Shown: one piece after another, positions 21,991 through 33,470 of the stretch
Position numbering within the stretch: position 1 is the stretch's first letter
Layout of the letters: every line of letters starts with the position of its first letter
DNA from: Capronia americana
Taxonomy: Eukaryota > Ascomycota > Eurotiomycetes > Chaetothyriales > Herpotrichiellaceae
DNA length: 64,000 nucleotides
Assembly: GCA_016110215.1 (NCBI GenBank)
Contig: JADWQD010000015.1
Location: 248,001-312,000 of the forward strand
Reading direction: 5' to 3'
Notes under the pieces: model-generated
The model's database searches: none
Told to the model about the DNA's origin: nothing
What the model saw: the letters and a program-made list of their open reading frames with translations, nothing else
Position numbers and translations under genes: made by a program

Positions 21991-23578
21991 TGTTGGTTCG
22001 AGTTTCTGACACAGGTAAGTGTGTGTGAGTAGCAATGTATGGTTTGCTTGGGAAGCGTTGTTAAGAAGACCTGAAAAATAGCGGGGGACGTTTGCCGAAA
22101 GGCTTATGACTGCTTGACTGAAAGGTCACCAGTCACAGACGTGATAGAGAAAGGTCAAGCTCAAGGAAGCTGAACGAAAGCTGAAACAGGCTTAGGTTTG
22201 GTGGGATGCCAACGTATGCGGTGACGTCAGCGAAGCACAAGAGCGAAAGTACGCTAATATATTTCTGGACACTTCAGCGACTTGTGAAGTATGTGATGTG
22301 GGTACAAGGACACATCAGGACACAGCCCACAGATGTGAAAACGTGCCAGGGCTTCATTTCAACTAACAACACTAGTTGGAGACCACGGCGGACGTACTCT
22401 GATGTTCCCAGCACGGAAACACTCAACTGTATCAATCAATGCCAGGGAGCGACAAAAGAGTCCCGATGGAGCGGTGCGTGAAGTGTTACCGTCACCTATT
22501 GCCCACGTGGCCGCCCAAAAGCCGTTTAAGTTATGTACAACTACCGTCTAGCGAGGCCTCATGCAAACGGAACCTACAAAGAACCGTAAAGAAAAATCCA
22601 TCCGTTTTTAAATCGACGGGATACTGGTTCTGGCAAGAGGATTAGTAGTTGGCGAATTCCTCTCTGGTCATGGTGAGATGGTGCTGAGCATGTCTCAAGA
22701 CTTCCTCCAACACCACGGGAGCAGTGACACCCTTCAACAAGCGACCATCAAGCCCGGCGAACGAGTCTGCAAGCTTTGTCAGAAAACGACCCCAGGAAGT
22801 CGAGAGCTTGACTCAGGTAAAGTGTTGTAGTCGAGAATCAGTAGGACGGCAGCGTATTTGTACGGGTCAATTGCGTGGCTCAAGCTCAACATCATCACTA
22901 GGTATTTACAATCAAGAAAGGTCAAGGCAACTAGGCACCGAGGTAGTGTTGAGCTGAGGTGCTGTTTGGGGTCATGTATACATGCACTTGTGAAGCTATC
23001 TCTCTGCTTATTTACGGAGATCTACAGCCATCTTTATATCTCAGAGGCACCTGGTCCTGGTGCCGGGAGACCACCTCAGCTGGTACCAACAGTCACCTCG
23101 AAATGGTCTGTGGTGACCGAGAGATCCCCGAATAACCCTCGTCCTTGCCACTAGGGGGCTTCTTTACCACCAGGCCTTCTTGACGGTGCCTTCTTTGCCA
23201 CCACGAGGCTGTGCGAGGCTGACTTTTGGGTATAGAGGCCGCAGTTGTGCCTCGTTTGGTGCCTAGTTCAAGAGGTAGAGTAAAGGACACCGAGTTGGTG
23301 ACGATCATGGTTCAAAAGCAGTTCAATGGTACAAAGACGGGGATCGATTCTCATGTTTGTCTAGAACAAAGAGTTACCCATTTTGGCTGCATAATTTACC
23401 AGAGTCAGGCAGCAACATCTCCCCTTCACTTGGCTGCTCAACCGTTTCAAGCAAACATTAAGCTTGGCAGAACTGACCGCCTCAAGACTTACTTCTTGCC
23501 TGTATGTGCCGCCCATTCATGAAACTCCCTCAACCAGTCTATCTCTCGTCGAGGATACAATTCCAACAACCCATCAAA
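21991..23578. other. divergent intergenic region, 1.6 kb
   Basis: It separates the glycine-rich gene (minus) from the MYND gene (plus), so it contains two promoters pointing away from each other. 22200-23480 holds only short frames without motifs. An A+T-rich patch (GTAAAGAAAAATCC...) occurs near 22580-22625. I see nothing else. Confidence 0.5.
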
Positions 23579-24331
23579 ATGGAGTGTGCGTCCTGCAAGA
23601 AATCAGCCAGCGAGTCGGCTCCTTTGAAGTGCTGTGCAAAGTGCCACTCGACGCAGTACTGCTCGCGAGACTGCCAAAAGAATGATTGGAAACAGCACAA
23701 GAAGGTCTGCAGCCGCCTCGCCGCCGCCGGAAGTGGGGCAACTCCTGGGCCGTCGACGAGCACTTCCGGCGCCAACAACAGCACGGACGCCGGATCAAAT
23801 GCTCCCTTCCCAAGCCTATCAGCTCCTGGAGCCGTCCCTCAACCATTCCACGCCCTTCACGAGAGAAAGTTCCTCCACAATCGACCTGAAGACGACGTCT
23901 ACAAGCTGCTAGTTGACTGCTACCGCTTCCGAGTCGAGGATGACTACAAGTACGCCGGAGAGGTTGAGGGAGACTGTGTCTACGGGGGAGCTCCCAACAG
24001 CTACGAGCCTTTCAAACGCTTCCTGCGCAAAGCTGAGGGCCGAGACGGCCTGCTGCCCAGCTGGTGGTCATCGGCGAAGGCGAAGGCGTGTCTCGAATAC
24101 GGCAAGAACAAGGGAAACTGGAGCGACTTGTGCTGTGCCATTGAGAAGCATGATGTCACAGAACACTACGGAGACAGCTTGATGCCAATGAAGTTGAGGA
24201 TGCTAGGGGAGCAGATCTTGGGGACGGGTCCAGGCGGTCAGAGTGGTGCGGCCATGATGCAGCTCCAGATGCAGGTGGAACGAGGATCCATGATGTCGAG
24301 CAACCTCGACATCAGCCAGTCATTCCGTTAG
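23579..24331 (+). CDS. MYND-type zinc finger protein
   Basis: A 250-aa single-exon protein beginning with a MYND finger at residues 3-44: CASCKK, then CCAKCHSTQYCSRDCQ, then WKQHKKVC. MYND fingers bind proteins rather than DNA. Residues 46-90 are a low-complexity Ser/Gly/Pro linker. The C-terminal half is more ordered (HNRPEDDVYKLLVDCYRFRVEDDYKYAGE, LPSWWSSAKAKACLEYG, WSDLCCAIEKHDVTEHYGD). It resembles the fungal family of small MYND proteins with an acidic 'RVEDDY' region whose role is unknown. I chose ATG 23579 (AAAATGG context, MECASC) over an earlier in-frame ATG that adds 25 residues without similarity. Confidence 0.85.
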   Translation: MECASCKKSASESAPLKCCAKCHSTQYCSRDCQKNDWKQHKKVCSRLAAAGSGATPGPSTSTSGANNSTDAGSNAPFPSLSAPGAVPQPFHALHERKFLHNRPEDDVYKLLVDCYRFRVEDDYKYAGEVEGDCVYGGAPNSYEPFKRFLRKAEGRDGLLPSWWSSAKAKACLEYGKNKGNWSDLCCAIEKHDVTEHYGDSLMPMKLRMLGEQILGTGPGGQSGAAMMQLQMQVERGSMMSSNLDISQSFR

Positions 24332-24767
24332 AGCGTGCTTCAGCGAGCTGACCCGTGGAGTCGTCAGCTTAAGTGGTCGGGCGCTGGGATGCTTCGAAAG
24401 GGTTGAGCTTGAATTAGTGCTTGAGCAGCAGAGACAACGAGTTGTATTCTATTGCGTATTCATCTTCACGCCGGGCATCGTATGCCAGACTCGCAACTCG
24501 ACTTTCCCATGGGTTTGTTCTCTCGATGAACAGTACGCACGATACTCGCACGGAGTCTGAGTGGAATGGAAGGATGTCGACGTCTCCGATGCCGGACGAG
24601 GTATGACGTCGACAATTTGTCTCTTCGATTATTCTGCGACTCAAGTCACATCTTAATTCCGAAATGTCTTCCTCGCCTCGTTCAAGAGTACAAGTAACTA
24701 GTCTGAGTTCTTCCCCAAAATCCTTCCCCCTATCTTGAATTCACGTACTCATCGAGACACCAACGCA
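24332..24767. other. intergenic between MYND gene and JAC1
   Basis: A 436-bp gap between two plus-strand genes. It holds the MYND 3' UTR and the JAC1 promoter. A TCTTCGATTATTC-like and CTTCCTCGCC pyrimidine-rich tract lies just upstream of JAC1. I see no gene. Confidence 0.5.
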
Positions 24768-25583
24768 ATGTCGAGAGCGATTCCTTCACCACAGGCATTA
24801 CGCCATATAAGGCGTCTCTGCGCACTCGAATCACCCATTGCCACAACCGCTGGAGCACAATCGCGAACACGACAGCACCAGGTGCGATGCTCACCGGGAC
24901 AGCGCGCGGCCCAGATCCTGAATCATAGACGAACATTCAGCACATCACGAGTCCGCGCCCAAGAAGCGCAACCAGCACAATCTGAGGGTCACGCCTCGCC
25001 GTCCCCGCAAGACCCAACGCCTCCCGACATAACGAATTACTACACGCTATTTCCGCAAACCCTCCCCAATGGCCCTCCGCCTTCGTCGCCCTTCCCCATC
25101 CCTCTACCCCTCCTACGCAGAGAATTCCTCTCCCTACAGTCGCGCTACCACCCCGACAAGTTCCCTTCGGGGACATCTTCACATCAGAAGTCGCGAGCCC
25201 TGTCGAGCCTGCTGAATACGGCATATAAGACGCTCTCAGACCCCCTCCTTCGCGCTCGCTATTTATTGTTAGAAAAGTACGGAGTGGATGTGACGACTGA
25301 GGACAATAATACCCACTCTGGCCTGACGGACCATGAGACATTACTCGAAGTAATGGAGGCACAGGAAGCCCTCGAAGAGGCGACGAGCCATGAAGACATT
25401 GAGAAGCTGATGGAGGAAAATGCAGCCAGGCTACGGGAGACGGAAGAAGCCTTGGGCAGGGCGTTTGAAAGCGAGGATGTGCACGAAGCAAAGAGGGAGT
25501 GCGTGAGGTTGAATTATTGGCGGAGTTTGCAGGGAGGGTTGAAGGAATGGGAGCCAGGAAAGGACATCAGGCTCGTGCATTGA
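24768..25583 (+). CDS. JAC1: Jac1/HscB-type mitochondrial J-domain co-chaperone
   Basis: A mitochondrial matrix co-chaperone that delivers the Isu Fe-S scaffold to its Hsp70 during iron-sulphur cluster transfer. It has 271 aa and a single exon. Residues 1-65 are Arg/Ser/Ala-rich and free of acidic runs, like a presequence (RRTFSTSRVRAQ). The J domain begins at NYYTLFPQTLP, with the HPD motif at 128-130 (RYHPDKF), then ALSSLLNTAYKTLSDPLLRARYLL. The C-terminal three-helix HscB domain follows (DHETLLEVMEAQEALEEA, LRETEEALGRAFES, LNYWRSLQGGLKEWEPG). I prefer ATG 24768, but an in-frame ATG at 24735 adds 11 residues. Confidence 0.92.
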   Translation: MSRAIPSPQALRHIRRLCALESPIATTAGAQSRTRQHQVRCSPGQRAAQILNHRRTFSTSRVRAQEAQPAQSEGHASPSPQDPTPPDITNYYTLFPQTLPNGPPPSSPFPIPLPLLRREFLSLQSRYHPDKFPSGTSSHQKSRALSSLLNTAYKTLSDPLLRARYLLLEKYGVDVTTEDNNTHSGLTDHETLLEVMEAQEALEEATSHEDIEKLMEENAARLRETEEALGRAFESEDVHEAKRECVRLNYWRSLQGGLKEWEPGKDIRLVH

Positions 25584-25944
25584 ACGGCCTGCCTTGGAAA
25601 AGAGGTGGAAGTTGGATTCCCATATGTTATACAAACTTCTCGAGATACCACTCCGATCCATATAGCGCACTACTCAGTGCCACCCATGGATACTGGGACC
25701 AACCGATGACATATGTTTCAACAATCCAAACCACCACCCTGACGAAGAAGAAACACCAAGCAACCTTCCTCTGTTTGAGACCAAGGACCACGACACAATG
25801 GGTAACATCACAAACATCACCTTAACCTTTGATGGGACCGAACAAGCTGGAGACCCTCGGGAGAATTGTCGGTGCGCCGCTGGTCTCGCCGGACTTTCTC
25901 TCAAACCTCCCTCTTTGGCTGCCTGTGACCTCCGGGACCAGCTT
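25584..25944. other. convergent intergenic
   Basis: A 361-bp gap between the 3' ends of JAC1 (+) and the copia-domain gene (-). Frames reading across are short or shadows. Nothing was recognised apart from expected 3' UTRs. Confidence 0.5.
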
Positions 25945-26691
25945 CTATTTGGTGCTTTCGACCAAGGCGCTCTTGGCTTGTCTTTTGAGGACTCTGGTCT
26001 CTTCGTCGGCATGGGTCTTCTTCGAAGTCTTCTCCGCACGTTCTGCTTCGAGCTTTAATTCTTCAGCAACACGTTTGTCCCATTTGTCTTTCTGGCTCTG
26101 GGGCCATGTCAAGCTGACAGAAAACACTTCTCGGTCGGGATCTTCTAGCATCGGATTACGCCCTTGATGGCTTTTGGACAGCACCAGTCGATCGAGACCA
26201 CAGAAGTTCTCGGTGTAGCCCCAAGGCTTGAATATCTCTTTGTCTCGCACGAAGAAGTTGACACCAAACTCAGTCCACGTATGCTTGTATTTGGACGCCG
26301 GCAGGAAATAGATATCGGAGAAAACGTTGCAGATCCAGTCAGGAACGTGTAGGACACTTTCCAGGACGATCGTGTGATTGTCTCGACTACCCGGCTCTCT
26401 CTTCAGTTTCAGTTCGACTGTCCCAATACCTCGAACTGCGACTTGGCGTTGATCAGACACAGTGAGGACATATGATTTGAACGCAGCGTAGGATGTGAAT
26501 GCAGTACGGTCGATTGCAATGTGGACGTTGGATGCTGTTGAGAAGATCCAGTCATAGCACTGCTTCTTCTTCGGCTTCTTGTTCAGGAGTCCGAAAGACG
26601 CAGCCCGTGTATGCGTGTAGTTGTTATAGTACGAGCTGGGGTGAATTGTTGGTGGAGGCAGGTCGCCACGAGGGTCAAGCCTGAAAGCCAT
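25945..26691 (-). CDS. copia-type Pol beta-barrel domain protein, probably domesticated
   Basis: A 248-aa single-exon protein. Residues 44-145 match the beta-barrel domain found before the integrase in Ty1/copia-type Pol proteins (the 'retrovirus-related Pol polyprotein from transposon TNT 1-94-like' domain): WIFSTASNVHIAIDRTAF, then VRGIGTVELKL and VLESVLHVPDWICNVFS. In retroelements the first motif is W-x-x-D-S-G-A-S-x-H, which carries the protease Asp. Here it reads S-T-A-S, so the acidic residue is gone. No reverse transcriptase, integrase core, RNase H or LTRs are visible around it. The C-terminal 80 residues are charged and helical (KDKWDKRVAEELKLEAERAEK). This looks like an intact stand-alone gene of retroelement origin, and its present function is unknown. 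Confidence 0.8.
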   Translation of the reverse strand: MAFRLDPRGDLPPPTIHPSSYYNNYTHTRAASFGLLNKKPKKKQCYDWIFSTASNVHIAIDRTAFTSYAAFKSYVLTVSDQRQVAVRGIGTVELKLKREPGSRDNHTIVLESVLHVPDWICNVFSDIYFLPASKYKHTWTEFGVNFFVRDKEIFKPWGYTENFCGLDRLVLSKSHQGRNPMLEDPDREVFSVSLTWPQSQKDKWDKRVAEELKLEAERAEKTSKKTHADEETRVLKRQAKSALVESTK

Positions 26692-29313
26692 TGTGGTGGT
26701 GGATCAAGGAGAGGCTGACCTATATCTCCGAACACTCGGTCCAAACGGTGTCGAGCTAACGGTTCGGACTTGTATAATGGAGATGTCGTGGTGGTGGCGT
26801 CTCCCGTGTGCGTTATCGCCAAAAGAGTGTGCCAGCACCCAAAGATCCAAAAGAGTGAAGTGAGTAGGAAATCGGATACCAGGAGTTGCAAAGGCCAGAC
26901 GACGGAAGAGATCAAGGTACTTCACGTAACATGAATTCTGAGTACTTACTGTCAAGCGCGTCCGGCTGCTCAATCACAAGAAGTTGCCATAACTCTCCAG
27001 GGAAACTCCCAAGGCACGGCAGTAGCTACCCGCAGCACAGCAAGACGGTCACATGTCTACCAAGACGCACAGGTAGGCATCGGCGACATGCCAGCAGCGT
27101 TTATTCATGGCCATCGCAAGAATAGGAGCATCGAGGAGCATGACAATCTCGGGGTCGCACAGTATAGTAGAAGTCGGGCGTTCTTGTGTCACCTGCGTTC
27201 AGCTTCGCCTATAAAGGCCTTCCCGCTTCTGTCATTAGGATTAATACTCCTTAAGGACTTTATTTCCAACTTCTCGGCTGTTAATGGATTAGAGCGACCA
27301 GCATGCCACCATGCCAACTTCAGACAGAACCCGCGAGAGAGGCCATCCCGGTACGTCCGCGTCAGATCGGCGAGAACCTCAACGACTGACACTTTTACAG
27401 GCCGATCCACCTCCAGGCAATGGCCGCGACCAACCAAGACCACGGCCGAGGCCAATATATCCGCTGCCTGCCCCTCCTCCTATTCCAAACTGATAGGAGC
27501 TCGTCAACAGAGAACGTAGATGCATCACAGTGACGGGCAAGAAACGGGAACAAAGGACGCTGTGTCGAACCCTTTTGAGGCCTAAGGGCATCAGGATCGA
27601 GTTTATTGCTGCCACATGATCATGTCTGGAATACATAGCCGGCAATGAAGACAGAGACGAGACTTGCCTCATGGTACTGTTGAGTTGCGCTGACACTTGA
27701 CTGCGGAAATGGCTGTGAGGTCCACCGTTTGACGTGTGGTGAAACACAATGACCACGAGCGCATCTCTTTCCACGTGCCACGTCACTTTTTCTCAAGCTT
27801 GCCAAAAGGTCAAATTTGCTGCTTTGCTCACGCATCTCTTCCCTTGTTATGGCACTTTGTATAACTGTCTCCAAACGGAAGCTGCAAGCCGACTGTAGCA
27901 ACGCTTCGCACCAAGGCTTGTTGACCTTCGCTTGACGACACGTCCAGTCGCCGACTCTCTGTAGGCAACCACGACCCGTATCCTGTAGTTCGACGCTCCG
28001 CACACGACTCGTACTTGCGCAAGCGGACGATACTAGACACGGCTCCAGCGTACCTGAAAACAGCCCAATCCTTGCCTTAGTATGGCCGCGTTAATCCGAA
28101 GCCTGGCAATACATCACACTCATCCTGCCCTGACAGTGCCAGAAAACAGACCGAAGGGCATAGACTCAACGAAAGGTCCTGAAAATCTTCCTGTTGGCCT
28201 GATCTCCTTAACAATAGGAACCGTGGCACGGTAGATCTGTAGCCAGACGAACCTGAATACACCATTCAGTCTTTCAGCAAGACCGGCCTGGGACGCTCAG
28301 AAGCGGCACATGAGAATGTGCAGAGGACCCTAGTCGACAGCGCTCGACAGCCTGAAGTATGGATTGCAACAGTACCCGGTGTCTATATCAGGCGCCGCGC
28401 AGCGCGTGACCGCTTGACATCCTGACACGAGTTTCGACGTGTGGGAAGGAGCTGAAAAGAGGACCAGATGCTGACTTTCTTGAGCTCAGACATCCTATCT
28501 TCCGCAATCACGAGAGTGCAAGAAGAAAACCAAACGACTTCAGGATGACCAGAGGAAGATGCGGAGCTTGGATGGCGGCCACTCTGTCCCTTTCGGCGAA
28601 AGGTCGCGCTGCAGCTGAGATGCTGTCAAACGCAATGGCAATGACAGAGGGCGGATCTCAGCATCGTGAAGCTGCCAAGGCCAACAAGGCCGCACATATT
28701 CACTACGCGCCCACGACACCACACCGAAAATCGAGCAGAGTCAAATCTTCATGGACACAAAAAAGGGAAAAAAAATGGTGAGCACACGACTCGAACCTCC
28801 GAAACTCCGCGTTGGAGCAAACCCGTCCCCTTCTAGGCCGACTCATGCATCATGTAAGACACAGGGTCGTTAAGTATGGTGGATTTTGGCTTTCAGGATT
28901 TGGGAGAATTGAACCTGGTGCACCAAGCTCGCAGCCCCCTTACCTGACACTGCAGAACACAAGACTAAGTCATAAGACCCCAAGTCTGTTCCTAAGGTGA
29001 ACCTTCGGAAGTGTTCGTGCTCGGAAGCTCAAGACACTTGTTGCGTGTTCTGCAATTGTGAACGAATTTGTGGCTTTTTAAATATATATTCATTGAATTT
29101 GTTTTCTGCCGGACTCGACAGGCTTGCTATTCACAGCCTTGCTGGATTCACAGCCTTGCGGAAGAGCTCTGCGGCCTGGTTGGTTTCTACTGGCTCGACG
29201 GGAAACATGTGACCTTCAAAACGGGGCAATGTGCTCTTTTGCTCGTTCTGCACACCAGCGATCCCAGAGGCGTGCGAGAGGCAAGCAAGCAAGTCATCCA
29301 GAGACCATTTAGC
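26692..29313. other. 2.6-kb region without a confident gene
   Basis: It holds the promoter side of the copia-domain gene (26692-27100) and otherwise short frames. 27180-27290 is relatively A+T-rich, with TATAAAGG at about 27210. A tRNA-like minus-strand segment lies at about 28770-28850. A plus-strand open frame from 29068 leads into a possible exon of the next gene. I see nothing else to support. Confidence 0.45.
28775..28848 (-). other. tRNA-like / Pol III-type relic
   Basis: On the minus strand there is a B-box-like GGTTCGAGTC and, about 50 nt upstream, an A-box-like GGCCTAGAAGG. The segment ends GCTCACCA immediately followed by a run of eight T, a normal Pol III terminator. The acceptor stem pairs only partly and the T-stem has two mismatches, so it does not fold as a functional tRNA. 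A decayed tRNA gene is the simplest reading, and chance is possible. Confidence 0.3.
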
Positions 29314-30365
29314 ATGAAGAATCTACGGCGCATGCTGCTTCAGGGGATCCGAGGACCTGAGGACCATCTGGTCGGTACTGTCCGGACGATTCTACAGGCT
29401 AACCGACCAGACAGCGAGTTTGGTCTCTCACCTTATTCTGTGGATGAGGACGTTCATATTTTGACAAAGGTGAGGACCTACAACAATTGAACGATATACA
29501 AATCTCGTCTGCTGCACCCCTGCCGCAGAGTAAGAGCACTCCCAATGCAATAAACGCAACGCTACCTAGCTATTACTAGCTTACCTTCCAGGTACCGCTA
29601 TACACAAACTCAACTGACTTCACCATCGAAATGTCGTCCTCCAGAAACACCGCTCCACTCTCACCTATTGAAGAAGAGTGGACAGACGCAACGTCCCCCA
29701 TCTCAGACGCAGCCACTCTAATCGGGGATGATTGGGAGACGTCCACCCTGGTCGGGGACGATTGGACCGCCGTGGCCCCAGAGAGTCCAGCCTTCCCACC
29801 CATGCCAATCACCGAGTCGAACCAGCCAAATCGTCGTACTCTAATGATTCCGTATGATGATGACCTACAATTTAGAGAGTTGGAAGTGCCTCTGGTGCCG
29901 GTGATCGGCAGCAGCGTGGACTTGAGCCAAACATATAGAGTCCAACACCCAGCTCCGCCTCCAACCCCCGTTATCAGGCCAGTAACCGACGGCAACACAG
30001 CGAGGATACCGCTGTTCCGACTGGATGGAGGATCGGCGCCATTTACCGTCGGCGGCATCGTCCACATTTACCGAGGCGTGGCCTATGTTGAAGGCCCTCG
30101 GCGTCAGATCCTCGCGCAACCCAAGCCACTCATTGTAAAGGAGGATCCCGCTCGTCGAAGTGTGCGGCAACCGCAACCGCAGCGACGTCGTGTACCACCC
30201 GGCGCACAGGAGAACCTTGATGATAGAGCTCGCGGGGAATATCACACCAGCATGATTCCACCTATACTGGGACACAATGAGTCGATGGATGAATTTGTTG
30301 TCAGGTTGCGGAGGCATATGCAGTACATCAGGGATTTCACGCGCAGTGCTGGATTGGATAGGTAA
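29314..30365 (+). CDS. hypothetical protein, acidic/proline-rich
   Basis: I do not recognise the family. The secure part is the open frame from ATG 29631 (244 aa): an acidic N-terminus with a duplicated IGDDWETSTLVGDDW motif, a Pro-rich middle, a central segment (IPLFRLDGGSAPFTVGGIVHIYRG), and a basic tail (RRSVRQPQPQRRR) with a helix near the end. The frame is also open upstream to an acceptor (CCTTCCAG before 29592). A plausible exon at 29314-29469 ends at GTGAGG in matching phase, so a 309-aa two-exon model is possible. That exon could itself extend further 5'. The span given is the longer model; the shorter start is the fallback. Confidence 0.5.
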
Positions 30366-31558
30366 TTATTGAGTTGGAGGCGGAGAGGCGGAGACGGCGG
30401 GTTCTAGAAGATCATCCCATCTGCAGAGGTCCCTGGATATGCAAGGCTGGCCTGTCTCCCTGTCCACATGGTTAGAGTAGATAAAGGGCATAAGAACTAG
30501 ACGTGCTAGCTGCCGAGAGGCAGTTCTCCACATCGTGCTATCGGAGTGCTTTGCTTCGCGAGATATTGCTGGAACGATAACGATGTTGGATCCTCTCGCT
30601 TACGAGCTTACTGTGCCGCCCCGGGGATAGGCGAAGTGGGCATGGTGGTGGACTATCATTCCACTTTGGTGGCGACTCGGCGCTTTGGCCGAGGAGCTGT
30701 GAGGGCTGGGTGAGGGTCAAATGAGGGCCAGGTGAGGGCTGGTTGACCTGCGAGGGGATGGCGAGGGTCTCGAAGCTCCCCACGCCTTGGCGACTTCGAC
30801 TTCCATCATACGCTTCGGAATCCTTCGTCCTTTGCTAATCTCATCCACCCCCATTCTGAGAATGCTTCTTATCCAGAAACGTTGAAAGCTCCTCGTGAAA
30901 TTGCGGGCTTTGTTGTACGTAGCGACTTTGAGGAAAGGCCGAATCGAGTCACACGGGACTTGCTATCCCCATCGACTCTCCTCCAGCAGCGTCGCCTCAT
31001 ATCTTCCGGCAGCAGAAGAACGCTCTTGCCAACAGCGCCGGCCTGCGTCCTGTGCATGGACACTACAAAGGCCTAATTCTCTGCGGCCACGAAGCTCACC
31101 AAGGGGCCCCCCTCCCGGAGTTTCCCCGCCTGTCTCCCTGGGCTTCGCTCTGATATTCAAGTCTTCCACGGCCATCTTCAATACGCCAGCCGACTTCGTT
31201 CTTGCGTGATCGCACGCTTCGCCAGCATCTGCAAAGATTTTTATATGCAGCACCGGCCAGCCGTGCCGACACAATCAATTGATCCACTGACGACTGAACT
31301 GGATTACTAAGTGAGCCACACAATTCCTGGTGATTCGATCCTTTGGCGCGATCCTAAACGGGTAATGTTGGTAAGTTGCTTTGGAAGCTTGACCCCTCCT
31401 CCGGCGCTCTCGTTATCGCCCGGCGCCAGATTTCACTCGTCGTGCGCTCTGTGGGCTTGTCTTTTTTCTGTGCCGCCTGACCCTCCTCCGCGTCCTGAAT
31501 CTGATATTCAGCCTCATTCCTAGGTCCGCCATGGTCACCATTTGAGCACACCGAGAAT
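30366..31558. other. intergenic, 1.2 kb
   Basis: It lies between two plus-strand genes. 30690-30760 contains several spaced copies of GTGAGGG/GGTGAGGGC (CTGGGTGAGGGTC, CCAGGTGAGGGCTGG), a short G-rich repeat. 31330-31558 is the likely promoter and 5' leader of the next gene, with pyrimidine-rich stretches. I see no convincing gene. Confidence 0.5.
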
Positions 31559-33470
31559 ATGCCAGCTGGAGTTATCCACTTTGTGACGGAGACGGGGCAG
31601 AGTGAAAATGGGGTGCCGGGCAAGAAGAGGTTATCGAGGATAAATTCCCACGTCGCTCGATTCTCCCATAACCGACGTAAAAACAACAAGAACAACAACT
31701 CGGCCACCGTCAGTAGAACTGTGAGTGACGATATTGCACAAGCCGTCCATGTCTTTGTGCTAATCCATGCCACAGGCTTCTCCTCTTCAGGTCGATTTTG
31801 TCTTGGAGAGCCCGCGGACCGATGATTCCCGATCATCGAGCGACAGCCCCAAGAGCGCCACTTCATATCCGGTACAAGTTGTTGCTGAAGACAGCAAAGG
31901 CCCCAATGTATTCCAAGTGGAACTACCGGATCGTCGCCACAGCACGGGTTCGCCTGGATCGAATGGACGCGCCGATAACCAGTTGACACGACAAAACAGC
32001 GCGCCCGTCGACGTCCCACCCTCCACAGACGAAGATGAAAGCTATGGCAAAGAACTCGTCAGGAGGCATTCCGAAGAACCCATCTCATTCGGTCAAGTAC
32101 CTCGCATAGGCTCCATGGGTTCGACGTTCCAGCTGGGAAATTCATTCGATCTCTACGAGAAGTATCTTCTCAATTACTGTATGTCTTCTCTCTCTGCCCT
32201 CGCTGATTTCGGTGGCTAATGTGCGCACTCTGAAGACTTCACAGAACTGCCAACCCAGATGTTCGGGTTCCACAGAGAAGCCCTGTATTGTCCATACAGA
32301 GCAGACGCTGCTCGCACAATACAGAGGTCTCCCTCGGCACTGCACTGGATCTTGGTAATCGCCGAGCAGCAGATGAACAAATACGCGCCTGAAGCGTCGA
32401 GGTCTGTCACGATCGACCAATCCATCCTGAAACGCAGAGCGCATGGCTACGGCATATTAAGGTCGTTGCTGAACAACCCCAACTTTGACCTCGAAGACGC
32501 CATCACGACTTTGAGGTATGCGATATCCGCCGAATGCTACGTGTTCCACGCGGACGCCTGCACACAACATCTCAGGGCGTTGGATTCATTTTTGCAACAA
32601 CCAGGAATCCTGAACTATTTCGCGTCCAACATTGACAAGACGGCACTGTCCCTAGCTGGCTTGAAGAGGGTCTACGTCAATGCGCCCATTCAAATCAAAT
32701 CAGCCAGTGAGTTCGACACCGTGAGGACAATGATATTTCTCGATCTGCGGCGCCTGCAAACGCTCTCGAGGCAGAACCAGGCAGAACTGATCCGCCATGC
32801 GACGACGGCCTATCTGATGCAAACCAACGACAACGACAACGATCAACTGGGGACAGGACTATATACCCCGAAAGCGGCTTCGCAGGAGTCTCTCCTTGGC
32901 CGTTACATCAATATCAAAAGGTCCACACTATTCTCCACCTACACCGCTCAGACCATGAACTCCACGTGCGATCCTGAAATCAAGTATTCACTCCAAGCAG
33001 GACTGTTTGCGTTGTTCTATGGATTGAACATGACGCTTGCAAGTTTTGGGAAGCAGAATCTCGCCGACAAGATCATGTTCCTGCAACGTCTCAAATCTGT
33101 TCTGGATGGCAGCTCGGAGAGAAGCTTGACCGCCAGCGCTATTATGGGTGTTGTTGACCGGGTCCGAGAGGAATACTACAACGAGTGTTTCGGAAAAGAG
33201 GAAATGGTTCTCAAAGAAGTTGACATGTGCACTTACGGGATCAATGTTCTGAAAATCTTTGCGTTGATGGACGGCAACGCTCGCACACAGCTCACGACCG
33301 CCGTGAGAGCATGGTTGCTGAGCGACATCAGTATGGACATCAACATGGAGAAGGAGGACCTGACAGAGGAGGATTTCGCTGCCATGGAAGAACAAGTCAA
33401 CCGCGCTTGGTGGAAAGAGCATCTCACCTCCAAGGCCTCGCATTCGCCCTCGATGTCTCCGGTACCTTGA
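31559..33470 (+). CDS. fungal transcription-factor-like protein without a zinc cluster
   Basis: A 599-aa protein from exons 31559-31720, 31776-32178 and 32236-33470; the introns are 55 and 57 nt and all junctions are in phase. The start (MPAGVIHFVTE...) followed by a basic HVARFSHNRRKNNKNNN patch resembles fungal proteins that begin with a short 'F.(N/V)...RSHV' motif and a basic segment instead of a Zn2Cys6 cluster. The middle is disordered and Ser/Pro-rich (SSSDSPKSATS, RRHSEEP). From about residue 189 it is helical and similar in type to fungal-specific regulatory domains (FGFHREALYCPYRADAART, AISAECYVFHADACTQHLRAL). No DNA-binding fold is visible, so a regulator role is inference. Confidence 0.75.
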
